Assembly: GCA_043809805.1 (NCBI GenBank) | Contig: JBDROR010000186.1 | Coordinates: 1 to 17,642, forward strand | Length of the DNA: 17,642 bases | From: JAQUKH01 sp043809805 | GTDB lineage: Bacteria > JACRDZ01 > JAQUKH01 | Direction: 5' to 3' | Part shown: positions 1 through 7,063 of the stretch, piece by piece | How the letters are laid out: each line of letters starts with the position of its first letter | How positions within the stretch are numbered: the stretch's first letter is position 1 | Position numbers and translations under genes: made by a program | Notes under the pieces: model-generated | What the model saw: only the letters and a program-made list of their open reading frames with translations | Database searches by the model: none | What the model was told of the DNA's origin: nothing

Positions 1-79
1 TAGCAAAAAAAAGGAAAGAAATTTAGTGCAATATAAATCCAAAATCAATAAAAAAAGATTAAAAGATTTATATTTCTAA

Positions 80-442
80 CTCTACAACCCGTCCACTAAA
101 TGGGGGAAGGTCAATTCAACTACTGTTAATAATATTATAAATCATACTTATAATGCACCGGCTAAGTATAGTTCTAAAGTCAGGGTTACAGATAATGATG
201 GGGCAACGGCTGAAACAACTGCGGTTGTAAATGTTACAACACAAATAGTGGGTAATATTGATATTACTTCTCCGGGTTCAGCTAATAGAGTTGATGGGCA
301 TGATTCGAACGTTTTAGGCAGGGCTTTTGGTTCACAGCCGGGTGATTTTAACTGGAATCCCGCGGCTGATTTGGATGGAAATAATATTGTTAATGGAGAT
401 GATCTAGTTTTATTTGCTCCTAATTTTGGGAAAGGGAATTAA
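80..442 (+). pseudogene. C-terminal remnant of a PKD-dockerin surface protein
   Basis: The reading frame is open from 80 (stop TAA at 77-79) to the TAA at 440-442. Its first part matches the second half of a PKD domain, with NHTYNAPAKYSSKVRVTDN around 140-196, closely resembling the PKD of the next gene (SHTYNTSGTYNAKVKVIDN). The last ~60 residues look like a dockerin: a second Ca-binding loop DLDGNNIVNGDD (acidic or Asn at loop positions 1, 3, 5, 9 and 12) follows a more degenerate first repeat (ANRVDGHDSNVLGRAFG). There is no start codon or signal peptide; the only internal candidate is GTG at 248, which would give a bare 64-residue dockerin. The first 79 bases hold no PKD-like sequence in any plus-strand frame, so the gene looks 5'-truncated or rearranged. 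Known of the family: dockerins bind cohesins in extracellular complexes. A dockerin-only product from 248 cannot be excluded. Confidence 0.6.
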
Positions 443-443
443 T

Positions 444-449
444 GGGAGA
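444..449 (+). promoter_or_regulatory. Ribosome binding site of the cohesin lipoprotein
   Basis: GGGAGA stands 6 bases before the ATG at 456 and decides in favour of that start over the in-frame ATG at 414. It overlaps the end of the preceding dockerin frame, whose stop is at 440-442. Confidence 0.5.
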
Positions 450-455
450 TTTAGA

Positions 456-1286
456 ATGAGAATTAAAAGAAATCTAAAATTATTTTCAAAAATAATAATA
501 ATTTTTATCCTATTGGTATTAGTTGGTTGTGGAGGGAATAATCCTACGGATCCTGCAAATCAACCTCCAATAGTAACACTTAGTGCAGATACAACATCTG
601 GGAATACTCCGCTCACTGTTAATTTTACTGCCTCCGCGTCGGATACTGATGGAACTATTGTAAGTTTTGATTGGGATTTTGAAGGGATAGGTAATTATAT
701 CACCACTACGATAACCAATATTGCAAGTCATACTTATAATACATCAGGTACTTATAATGCCAAAGTGAAAGTTATTGATAATGGCGGGGCGGCTGAGACA
801 GCGTCTGTTGTTATTGCTGTAACAACTGCCAGCCCGCCAGTAAAAACAATTTTTTTTAATACTTCCGGCGCGCCTGTTAATAATTCAGTATATCTGGAAA
901 AATTGTCAACTAATGGCGATGAAATAACATTGGATATAAAGGTAAAAGGTGGTACCAATGTTTATGGAGCGGCATTGGAAATGACCTATGATTCAGCTAA
1001 AATATCGTATATTTTTTCTTCAAAAGGGGATTATTTAGGCGCGGATATTGATTATTTTTCTAATTTGTATAATAATCAACAAGGGCTTTTACTTATAGGA
1101 ATCGGCAAGACTGGGGATGTCCCAGGTGTAAATGGTGACGGTTCATTGTGCACTGTTGTTTTCAAAGCTTTGGCTGCTCAAACAGGCACTCCTATCCAAT
1201 TAAATAGTACAAATAGCTGTCTTAAATCACCAACAAGTGATATTCCCGGCACATCGTGGTTTGGCGGAAGTTTGAGTTATCAATAA
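456..1286 (+). CDS. Lipoprotein with PKD and cohesin-like domains
   Basis: I chose the ATG at 456 because GGGAGA lies 6-7 bases upstream and it opens directly into a lipoprotein signal peptide: basic MRIKRNLK, a hydrophobic stretch and the lipobox LVGC with Cys25. The product is 276 residues. Residues ~37-122 form a PKD domain (SFDWDFEGIGNY, then SHTYNTSGTYNAKVKVIDN). Residues ~130-276 resemble a cohesin module: VYGAALEMTYDSAKISYI, then GLLLIGIGKTGDVPGVNGDG, then SLCTVVFKALA, the usual order of cohesin beta strands. The inferred role is a membrane-anchored receptor that docks a dockerin-bearing protein outside the cell; the dockerin remnant immediately upstream is a natural partner. An upstream ATG at 414 is in frame but would bury the signal peptide. 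The cohesin assignment rests on motif resemblance, since these domains diverge strongly; it could be another cohesin/CBM2-like beta-sandwich. Confidence 0.72.
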   Translation: MRIKRNLKLFSKIIIIFILLVLVGCGGNNPTDPANQPPIVTLSADTTSGNTPLTVNFTASASDTDGTIVSFDWDFEGIGNYITTTITNIASHTYNTSGTYNAKVKVIDNGGAAETASVVIAVTTASPPVKTIFFNTSGAPVNNSVYLEKLSTNGDEITLDIKVKGGTNVYGAALEMTYDSAKISYIFSSKGDYLGADIDYFSNLYNNQQGLLLIGIGKTGDVPGVNGDGSLCTVVFKALAAQTGTPIQLNSTNSCLKSPTSDIPGTSWFGGSLSYQ

Positions 1287-1311
1287 TTTACTCAAAAACA
1301 TAAGGACAAAA

Positions 1312-2559
1312 ATTATTTTTAGTGAAAGAATTGTAATAAAAAATACTTTTTTTCTGATAAGTTCTTCCGTAATAAGTAAAATTTTTACTTTTGCTTTTAT
1401 TGTTTTTGCCGCGCGTTTTTTAGGAGTAAAAGGATTCGGCGTTTACGCGTTGGTTTTCTCGCTTCTTTCCATTTTTACGGTTGTTTCAGATTTTGGTTTT
1501 TATTCTTTAATAGTGCGGGATGTCTCCCGCGACATAAAATTTTCCTCCAAGTATCTTACCCATGTTTTATTTGTAAAATTATTTTTAGTTATTTTAGCTT
1601 ATGTTGGTTTTTATTTTTTGGCTTTTTTCCTAAATTATTCTTTAGAGGTTAAAATTATTATTTTAATCGCGGGAATCGGGTTAATAGCCGATTCTTTGCG
1701 ATATACTCTTAACGCGTTCTTTTTTGTTTATCAAAGAGTAGATATACTTTCGATATCAAATGTTTTTTATTCTCTGGTTAATTCCATATTCGGGATTTTA
1801 ATTTTCATTTCAGGATACGGCGTAAAAGAAATATTCCTGCAGATTGCTTTAGTAAATTGGCTGTTTTTATTCATAACCTTATTTATTATTTTAAAATATT
1901 TTACTTCTTTAGAACGCGAAATTGATTTTGCTTTTCTTAAGCGGCTAATAAAACAAGTCTTTCCTTTCGCATTTCTTTCGATTTTATCAATTGTTTATTT
2001 TAAAATAGATACTGTACTGCTTTCGATATTTAAGGATGAAAGGGCAGTTGGTTATTATAACGCCCCCTACAAACTGATAGAAACCCTAATGTTTATCCCG
2101 TCAGCGCTATCCGCGGTATTATTTCCTTTTGTCTCTTCATTTTCCGTCCGTTCGAAGGAAGCTTTATACCAGAGTTATAAGTGGGCATTAAAATTTCTTA
2201 GTTTTATAGTTTTCCCAATTGTGGTGTTTTGTACTGTTTTAAACAAGCAAATTATCGAATGTTTATTAGGGAAAGAATATTTGATTTCAAGCCCGGTATT
2301 TATTGTTCTTATTTGGGCGTTATTATTTATTTTTATTAATGCTCCCGCGGGGAATATTATTTATAATTCAAAATATTTAAATTCATTTATTATTTGGGCT
2401 GTATTTAATACTTCTCTAAACATTTTTTTGAATATTATTTTCATACCTAAATATAGCTTTTTGGGTGCAGGCTATGTTACATTATTTACCGAATTTACCG
2501 GAACGATCATCAATTTTTACTTTTTGAAGAAAATATTATGGGGAAGGGAATGCAATTAA
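1312..2559 (+). CDS. Wzx-type polysaccharide flippase (MOP superfamily)
   Basis: This integral membrane protein of the oligosaccharide flippase family would move undecaprenyl-linked glycan units across the inner membrane. Family signatures are FKIDTVLLSIF with ERAVGYYNAPYKLIE in the middle and PKYSFLGAGYVTLFTE near the C-terminus; hydrophobic helices fill almost the whole chain. The start is a problem. The first in-frame ATG/GTG/TTG is TTG at 1450, giving 369 residues and cutting through the first conserved helix. Flippase-like sequence clearly begins upstream, at about 1330 (IVIKNTFFLISSSVISKI, then FAARFLGVKGFGVYAL), in a frame open from 1276. I set the start at an ATT (1312) preceded by AAGGA, but this is uncertain. 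A GTG at 1322 in the +1 frame followed by a one-base loss is an equally good explanation. The 3' end overlaps the next gene by about 10 bases. Confidence 0.8.
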   Translation: MIFSERIVIKNTFFLISSSVISKIFTFAFIVFAARFLGVKGFGVYALVFSLLSIFTVVSDFGFYSLIVRDVSRDIKFSSKYLTHVLFVKLFLVILAYVGFYFLAFFLNYSLEVKIIILIAGIGLIADSLRYTLNAFFFVYQRVDILSISNVFYSLVNSIFGILIFISGYGVKEIFLQIALVNWLFLFITLFIILKYFTSLEREIDFAFLKRLIKQVFPFAFLSILSIVYFKIDTVLLSIFKDERAVGYYNAPYKLIETLMFIPSALSAVLFPFVSSFSVRSKEALYQSYKWALKFLSFIVFPIVVFCTVLNKQIIECLLGKEYLISSPVFIVLIWALLFIFINAPAGNIIYNSKYLNSFIIWAVFNTSLNIFLNIIFIPKYSFLGAGYVTLFTEFTGTIINFYFLKKILWGRECN

Positions 2560-3479
2560 CAATAAGTATTGTAAATTGGAATACAAAAGAATTATTGCAA
2601 AATTGTCTTAATTCAATTTTTCAAAATTATACCGGAAGCGATTTTGAGGTTATTGTTATAGATAACAATTCAAATGATGGAAGTTTTGAAATGCTGGAAA
2701 GATATTTCCCACAGGTAAAAAAAATTAAAAATAAAGAAAATCAGGGATTTGGCAAAGCCAATAATCAGGGGATGGCAATAAGCAAGGGAAGGTATATTCT
2801 TGTATTAAATCCCGACATAGTAATCAGAAAAGAATCTATAGAAAAAATGCTGGATTTTCTTGATAACAATAAAGACGCCGGCGCTGTTGGGGCAAAGCTT
2901 ATAAATCCCGATGGGACTATTCAAATGAAGGGTTTCTATCGAAAATTTCCTTCTTTGCCGCAGATATTATTGTTCAAGACGGTATTACATAGAATATTTA
3001 TTCATTTTTCGGGTATTACTTCACGTTACTGGGAATATCAAGATACCAACAGTCCGCATGAGGTGGATCAAATCCCGGGCGCGTGTATTTTGGTTAAAAG
3101 AGAAGTTTTAGAAAAAATAGGAGGTTTTGACGAAGAATACTTTATATGGTATGAAGATGTTGACTGGTGTTTTAGAATGAAAAAAACAGGCTGGAAACTG
3201 TATTATCTCCCTGACGCGGAAATCACGCATTTTGGAGGGCAGAGTTTTTTGAGTATTAATTCAGGCGAAAAAATTATTTTATTTTATACAAGCCTTTTAA
3301 AATTTGTTGATAAAAATTATTCAAAAAGAGATTATATTCTTGCCCGTTTGATTATTACATTGAATTTTATTTTTATTAATATTCTCCAATTGTTGATATT
3401 TCCTTTCGCAAGGAAGAAAAGGGAAATTTGGCGGTCCAATATTTCCGCGCGCTGGAGGTTTATACAAAATGTGCATTAA
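2550..3479 (+). CDS. GT2 family glycosyltransferase (rhamnosyltransferase-like)
   Basis: A cytoplasmic, membrane-associated inverting glycosyltransferase of GT-A fold, about 309 residues. Visible motifs in order: ISIVNWNTKELLQNCLNS at the N-terminus; VIDNNSNDGS and GFGKANNQGM (nucleotide-sugar binding); the DXD-like LNPDIVI; and the acceptor region GACILVKREVLEKIGGFDE followed by YEDVDWCFR and HFGGQ. The ED of YEDVDW is the usual catalytic base site. A hydrophobic segment near residues 275-295 probably anchors it to the membrane. This set is typical of WbbL/RfbF-type rhamnosyltransferases, but the sugar cannot be read from sequence. The start is at 2550 or the in-frame ATG at 2538; both overlap the flippase stop, so translation is probably coupled. 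Unlike its two sisters downstream it carries no repeat insertion, so it shows what the uninterrupted acceptor loop looks like. Confidence 0.88.
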   Translation: MQLTISIVNWNTKELLQNCLNSIFQNYTGSDFEVIVIDNNSNDGSFEMLERYFPQVKKIKNKENQGFGKANNQGMAISKGRYILVLNPDIVIRKESIEKMLDFLDNNKDAGAVGAKLINPDGTIQMKGFYRKFPSLPQILLFKTVLHRIFIHFSGITSRYWEYQDTNSPHEVDQIPGACILVKREVLEKIGGFDEEYFIWYEDVDWCFRMKKTGWKLYYLPDAEITHFGGQSFLSINSGEKIILFYTSLLKFVDKNYSKRDYILARLIITLNFIFINILQLLIFPFARKKREIWRSNISARWRFIQNVH

Positions 3480-4953
3480 AACAGATAAGTGGCTGTTATT
3501 AATTTTAATACTTTATTTTGCCCTGGCGATAAACTATACGTTAAATGTTCCTATATTTGAGGCGCCGGATGAACCTGATCATTTCGCGCATGTCCAGTAT
3601 TTGGTAAATCATAATAGATTGCCGTTGTTAATTGAGAAAGAGCCAGACGCGCCAAGAACAGCCATACATCCGCCATTGTATTATTTTTTGAACGCGCTTA
3701 TTTACGCGCCGCTTCAAGTCTTTGATCATCCCGTTCAAACTACTTATAATGAAAAATTCGGATTAATAAATAGAAACAGGTATTTTCATCGAAATGAAAG
3801 TATAGCTGAACATTTCCCGTTTTATATCATAAGATTATTTTCTATTTTTTTAGGAATGGGAACAATTATTTTTGGGTGGAAGATCGCGGGAGAATGTTTT
3901 GGGAAAAATTATTATTTAATAATTTTATCGACCGCTTTAATAGCTTTTATCCCTCAGTTTATTTATATTAGTGGAACTGTTAATTGTGATAATTTGGCAA
4001 ATTTTATTTCCACCGTTATCTTTTGGCTTTTAATAAAATCAGCTAAAACAAAGGGCGCTAAAAGAAAAGATATTGTTTTAATGGGAATATTGCTGGGGCT
4101 GGCTAGTATCACGAAATTTACAGTGTTGTTTTTAATCCCTTTCGCGGTCGTCATTTTTTATATTATAAAAAATGATAAAAACGAATTTTATAAAAATATT
4201 TTAATTATTTTTGTTTTTATAGGAATAACATCGGGTTGGTATTATCTTAGAAATTATTTAATCTATGATCACGCGTTAGGAGGGAGTTTCGTAATTAAAA
4301 GAAGCCTTTTTTCTTCATATTTTATCAAGCCGTTTGCCAATATAATGCTTCTTTCTTTTTTTGGCCTTTTTGGCTGGATGAATATTCTTATGGATAAAAT
4401 TATTTATTATTTTTATATTTTATTTTATGGAATCGGTTTTTTAGCGGCGTTGAAATATCGAAAAGTAAAAATTTGTAATTGGATTTTATTTCTGGGTATT
4501 TTATTTAGTTTAATGTCCAATATTAGGTATAACATGACTAATGATGACTATCAGGGCAGACATATGCTTGCGATTGTTGCCCCATTTGCCATTTTAGTAG
4601 TTCAGGGGTATTATAATATATATATCTGGAGTAAAGAAAAATATCATATTTTTCTGAGCAAAAAAGCAAAGGCTATGATTGTTTTATCAATAATAATTGT
4701 TTTAGTGTCTTTAAATATATTTATTGTAAATGCGTATATCAGGCCAAGTTTTGCAAGAAGCGGACAAAAAATGAACCACAGAGGTCACAGAGAGAAATTA
4801 AAAATTTCCCTGTGTTCTCAGAGAAAATTTCCTTCGAAAGATATAATTAATCGAATAATATCTGTGGTTAAGACTGATAATTTAGAGTACACAGACTCAT
4901 TACTATTTAATGGTTTCTCTGTGTTCTCTGTGGTTGATTGGGTATTTATATGA
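3469..4953 (+). CDS. GT-C type multi-membrane glycosyltransferase (DUF2142/GT39-like)
   Basis: A 494-residue protein with about ten or more hydrophobic helices. After the first helix (LLLILILYFALAINYTL) comes an external loop with the acidic motif APDEPDHFAHVQYL (Asp34/Glu35) and then IHPPLYYFLNAL near residue 67. This layout is that of GT-C enzymes and the DUF2142 family, which use polyprenyl-phosphate sugars on the outer face of the membrane. The ATG at 3469 has GGAGG 12 bases upstream and overlaps the previous stop by 11 bases. The stop TGA overlaps the ATG of the next gene (ATGA, 4950-4953). The C-terminal ~59 residues (from NHRGHREK, about residue 436) are not membrane-like and are encoded by a repeat element with inverted ends at 4774-4935, so the original end of the protein has been replaced or extended. 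The acceptor and sugar are unknown. Confidence 0.75.
   Translation: MCIKTDKWLLLILILYFALAINYTLNVPIFEAPDEPDHFAHVQYLVNHNRLPLLIEKEPDAPRTAIHPPLYYFLNALIYAPLQVFDHPVQTTYNEKFGLINRNRYFHRNESIAEHFPFYIIRLFSIFLGMGTIIFGWKIAGECFGKNYYLIILSTALIAFIPQFIYISGTVNCDNLANFISTVIFWLLIKSAKTKGAKRKDIVLMGILLGLASITKFTVLFLIPFAVVIFYIIKNDKNEFYKNILIIFVFIGITSGWYYLRNYLIYDHALGGSFVIKRSLFSSYFIKPFANIMLLSFFGLFGWMNILMDKIIYYFYILFYGIGFLAALKYRKVKICNWILFLGILFSLMSNIRYNMTNDDYQGRHMLAIVAPFAILVVQGYYNIYIWSKEKYHIFLSKKAKAMIVLSIIIVLVSLNIFIVNAYIRPSFARSGQKMNHRGHREKLKISLCSQRKFPSKDIINRIISVVKTDNLEYTDSLLFNGFSVFSVVDWVFI
4774..4935. repeat. 162-bp element with CACAGAG-type inverted ends
   Basis: The left end AACCACAGAGGTCACAGAGA (4774-4793) and the reverse complement of 4916-4935 (AACCACAGAGAACACAGAGA) match at 18 of 20 bases, forming terminal inverted repeats. 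The inside (4807-4905) holds further degenerate copies of the same words (CTGTGTTCTCAGAGAA, TCTGTGGTTAAG). It contains no transposase and is too short to code for one, so it would be a non-autonomous MITE-like or REP-like element. I see no target-site duplication. It is read through in frame by the GT-C gene. Confidence 0.7.
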
Positions 4954-5873
4954 TTTCTATAATCGTTGTAACATGGAATTCAGAGAAGGATTTGACATCA
5001 TGTTTGGAATCTATTAAAAAACAGACAGAAAAAGATTTGGAGTTGATAATAGTAGATAATAATTCAAAAGATATGACTAAAGAAATAGTAAAATCTTTTA
5101 ATCCTGAAATATTTATTGAGAATCCGGATAATTTTGGATTCGCCATGGCGAATAATCAAGGAATTAATGCTTCTAAAGGAGAATATGTTTTAACTTTAAA
5201 TCCAGATGTTATTTTAAGCTCCAATTTTTTAGAAAGAGTCAAAGAAGAGATGGAAAGGGATGAGAAAATAGGTATGATTTCCGGTAAGTTAATAAGGCCG
5301 TCCGGAGTGATTGATTCGCGGGGAATTTCTTTAAGCCATATACGTAGGTTTTATGATATTGGGCAAGGGGAAGTGGTGGAGGGGCAAGAGTCAAGGGGCA
5401 AAGGGCAAGAGGTTAAATTGATTGGGCCTTGCGCGGCGGCTGGTTTTTACAGAAGAAAGATGTTAGAGGATGTAAAAATCCCCCTTAATCCCCCTTTTGC
5501 AAAGGGGGAAATAGGGGGATTTGAGTATTTTGATGAGGATTTTTTTGCTTATGTTGAAGATGTGGATTTAGCGTGGCGCGCGAATATATTTGGCTGGAAG
5601 GCGGTTTATTGTTCTGAGGCAGCCGCGATGCATTTTCGAGGCGGGAGCAATATTAGTTTTAAATGGAGACAATATCTCAGTTTTCGCAACCGGTATCTTA
5701 TGATGATTAAAAATGAAAATATGACGCATTTGTTGAAATATTTTTTATGTTTTTTGTTATATGATATTCCGCGCGCGTGTTATTTAATAGTTAGTAATAG
5801 ATATTTATTAGTTGATTATAAAAACTTTTCTGTTTTGATTGCGAGGGCATGGAGGAAAAGAAAACTACAATGA
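4950..5873 (+). CDS. GT2 family glycosyltransferase with an in-frame palindrome insertion
   Basis: About 307 residues from the ATG at 4950, which overlaps the preceding stop as ATGA and opens straight into MISIIVVTWNSEKDLTSC. Motifs: VDNNSKDM, NFGFAMANNQGINASKGEY, LNPDVIL (DXD-like), then GPCAAAGFYRRKMLEDV, YFDEDFFAYVEDVDLAWR and HFRGGSN. This is the rhamnosyltransferase-like GT2 layout, cytoplasmic face, adding one sugar to the lipid-linked glycan. Between EDV and YFDEDFF lie 17 residues, KIPLNPPFAKGEIGGFE (about 176-192), which are the translated palindrome at 5476-5522. Just upstream, a G-rich repeat of GGGCAAG words (5361-5412) encodes GQGEVVEGQESRGKGQE, also longer than in the sister gene. 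Catalytic motifs are intact, so the enzyme may still be active. The next gene is a close paralogue with an insertion at the same residue. Confidence 0.87.
   Translation: MISIIVVTWNSEKDLTSCLESIKKQTEKDLELIIVDNNSKDMTKEIVKSFNPEIFIENPDNFGFAMANNQGINASKGEYVLTLNPDVILSSNFLERVKEEMERDEKIGMISGKLIRPSGVIDSRGISLSHIRRFYDIGQGEVVEGQESRGKGQEVKLIGPCAAAGFYRRKMLEDVKIPLNPPFAKGEIGGFEYFDEDFFAYVEDVDLAWRANIFGWKAVYCSEAAAMHFRGGSNISFKWRQYLSFRNRYLMMIKNENMTHLLKYFLCFLLYDIPRACYLIVSNRYLLVDYKNFSVLIARAWRKRKLQ
5476..5522. repeat. Family-1 palindrome, translated inside a GT2 gene
   Basis: A 47-base palindrome: AAATCCCCCTTAATCCCCC then TTTTGCAAA then GGGGGAAATAGGGGGATTT. It has an inner CCCCC/GGGGG stem and an outer AAATCCCCC/GGGGGATTT stem. 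It is read in frame as KIPLNPPFAKGEIGGF. Confidence 0.9.
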
Positions 5874-6895
5874 TCTCAATTATCATTATTAACTGGAATG
5901 GCGAAAAATTTCTTCAAGCTTGCCTCGAATCTGTTAGCACGCAGAGTTATGGGCCAATTGAAATAGTATTGGTGGATAATGCATCCAAAGATAATTCTTT
6001 AGTTAATTTGCCGCGAGAGGTTGTTTTAATAAAAAATGAGGTAAATAAAGGGTTTTGCGCGGCAGCTAATCAGGGGATTAAAAGAAGTAAAGGTGAATTT
6101 ATTGTTTTATTAAATCATGATGTCACGCTTGATAAAAGTTTTATCAAAAATATCGTTGAGACGTTTTTAATAGCTGAGACTGTAGGAATGGTTTCAGGTA
6201 AAATCCTGAGGATGGACGGCAAGATTATTGATTCTGCCGGCCAATTTATGAATTGTTGGGCTAAGCCGGTTGAAAGAGGATACAATCAGCCTGACCATGG
6301 ACAGTTTGAAGAAAAGATGGAATCTTTTTCGGTTTGCGGGGCAGTCGCTTGTTATCGGCGGAAGATGCTGGAGGATGTAAAAATCCCCCTTAATCCCCCT
6401 TTTACAAAGGGGGAAACAGAGAACAATTCCCATTTTACAAAGGGGGAAATCCAGCTAGGGGTAGGGGGATTTGAGTATTTTGATGAAGATTTTTTCGCGT
6501 TTTACGAGGATTTGGATTTAGGCTGGCGGGCGAGGTTGAGGGGATGGAAGGCTTTGTATAATCCAAAGGCGGTTGCGTATCACTATCGTGGAGGGACACA
6601 AACTAAAAATCATCGGTTTCAAATTTTAGGGCGGCCAAAGGATATACAACTGAAAATTATTTTTAACAGGTATTTGACAATAATAAAAAATGTATCAAAA
6701 ATCCATTTTTTATTATATTTTCCGTTCTTTTTTGCAAGAAGTATAATAGATCTATTTTTTATCATTTTTTATATTCCGGATTCCCCACATATATTTAATG
6801 AAATAAAATTATTTAAGTCGGCATGGGAAAAACGGGTTATAATTCAAGCAAGAAGATTAACTCAGGATAAAGTTATTAGAAAATTTATTAGTTAA
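5870..6895 (+). CDS. GT2 family glycosyltransferase, paralogue with an expanded insertion
   Basis: About 341 residues from the ATG at 5870, which overlaps the previous stop as ATGA and gives MISIIIINWNGEKFLQAC, exactly parallel to the start of the upstream paralogue. An in-frame ATG at 5849 would add seven residues. Motifs: VDNASKDNS, GFCAAANQGIKRSKGEF, LNHDVTL (the DXD-like position reads NHD), VCGAVACYRRKMLEDV, YFDEDFFAFYEDLDLGWR, YHYRGGT. A hydrophobic C-terminal stretch (about 280-305) suggests membrane association. About 31 residues between EDV and YFDEDFF come from a double family-1 palindrome (6381-6472). The two paralogues share the insertion point and the flanking bases, so the repeat was present before duplication, was copied by gene conversion, or hit the same site twice. 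This is the last gene of the overlapping run; a 160-base repeat-filled gap follows. Confidence 0.87.
   Translation: MISIIIINWNGEKFLQACLESVSTQSYGPIEIVLVDNASKDNSLVNLPREVVLIKNEVNKGFCAAANQGIKRSKGEFIVLLNHDVTLDKSFIKNIVETFLIAETVGMVSGKILRMDGKIIDSAGQFMNCWAKPVERGYNQPDHGQFEEKMESFSVCGAVACYRRKMLEDVKIPLNPPFTKGETENNSHFTKGEIQLGVGGFEYFDEDFFAFYEDLDLGWRARLRGWKALYNPKAVAYHYRGGTQTKNHRFQILGRPKDIQLKIIFNRYLTIIKNVSKIHFLLYFPFFFARSIIDLFFIIFYIPDSPHIFNEIKLFKSAWEKRVIIQARRLTQDKVIRKFIS
6381..6472. repeat. Compound family-1 palindrome inside the second GT2 paralogue
   Basis: This starts like the 5476 copy (AAATCCCCCTTAATCCCCC, then TTTTACAAAGGGGGAAA), then continues into a second variant unit, CCCATTTTACAAAGGGGG followed by AAATCCAGCTAGGGG and TAGGGGGATTT. 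It is 92 bases long and in frame, encoding KIPLNPPFTKGE, NNSHFTKGE and IQLGVGGFE. Confidence 0.85.
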
Positions 6896-6906
6896 TATAA
6901 CAAAGC

Positions 6907-6920
6907 GCCCCTAAAGGGGC
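6907..6920. repeat. Small GC hairpin after the GT2 run
   Basis: GCCCCTAAAGGGGC can fold into a 5-6 bp stem 11 bases after the stop at 6895. No T-run follows (TTGCTACAGG), so it is a poor intrinsic terminator. It may be a fragment of the neighbouring repeat family. Confidence 0.4.
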
Positions 6921-6935
6921 TTGCTACAGGAGCAT

Positions 6936-7063
6936 TGTCATTCTGAACGGTAGGGGCGACCCGGTGGGTCGCCCGAAATGGGAGGGCGAGGCACCGCCTC
7001 GCCCCTACGGGGAAAGATTTCTCCCTTCGGTCGAAATGACAAAATGATGCGGTCGAAATGACA
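6936..7063 (+). repeat. Family-2 repeat block: double hairpin plus GGTCGAAATGACA module
   Basis: It begins with a TGTCATTCTGAACGG fragment. A palindromic unit from GTAGGGGCGA (6950) to TCGCCCCTAC (7008) follows, holding two perfect 9-bp hairpins: GGGCGACCC/GGGTCGCCC (6954-6974) and GGGCGAGGC/GCCTCGCCC (6984-7004). It continues with AAAGATTTCTCCCTTCGG, TCGAAATGACA, an 8-base spacer and CGGTCGAAATGACA (7013-7063). The last ATG of the module (7058) is the apparent start of the next gene. The block fills the 162-base gap; I see no promoter or small gene in it. Confidence 0.85.

Noticed and set aside
1..79. N-terminal coding part of the PKD-dockerin gene
   Set aside because: All three plus-strand frames have stops or AT-rich nonsense here, with no PKD resemblance; I see nothing identifiable in this stretch.
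6907..6920. Intrinsic terminator after the GT2 run
   Set aside because: The stem is short and is followed by TTGCTACAGG rather than a T-run; kept only as a hairpin.
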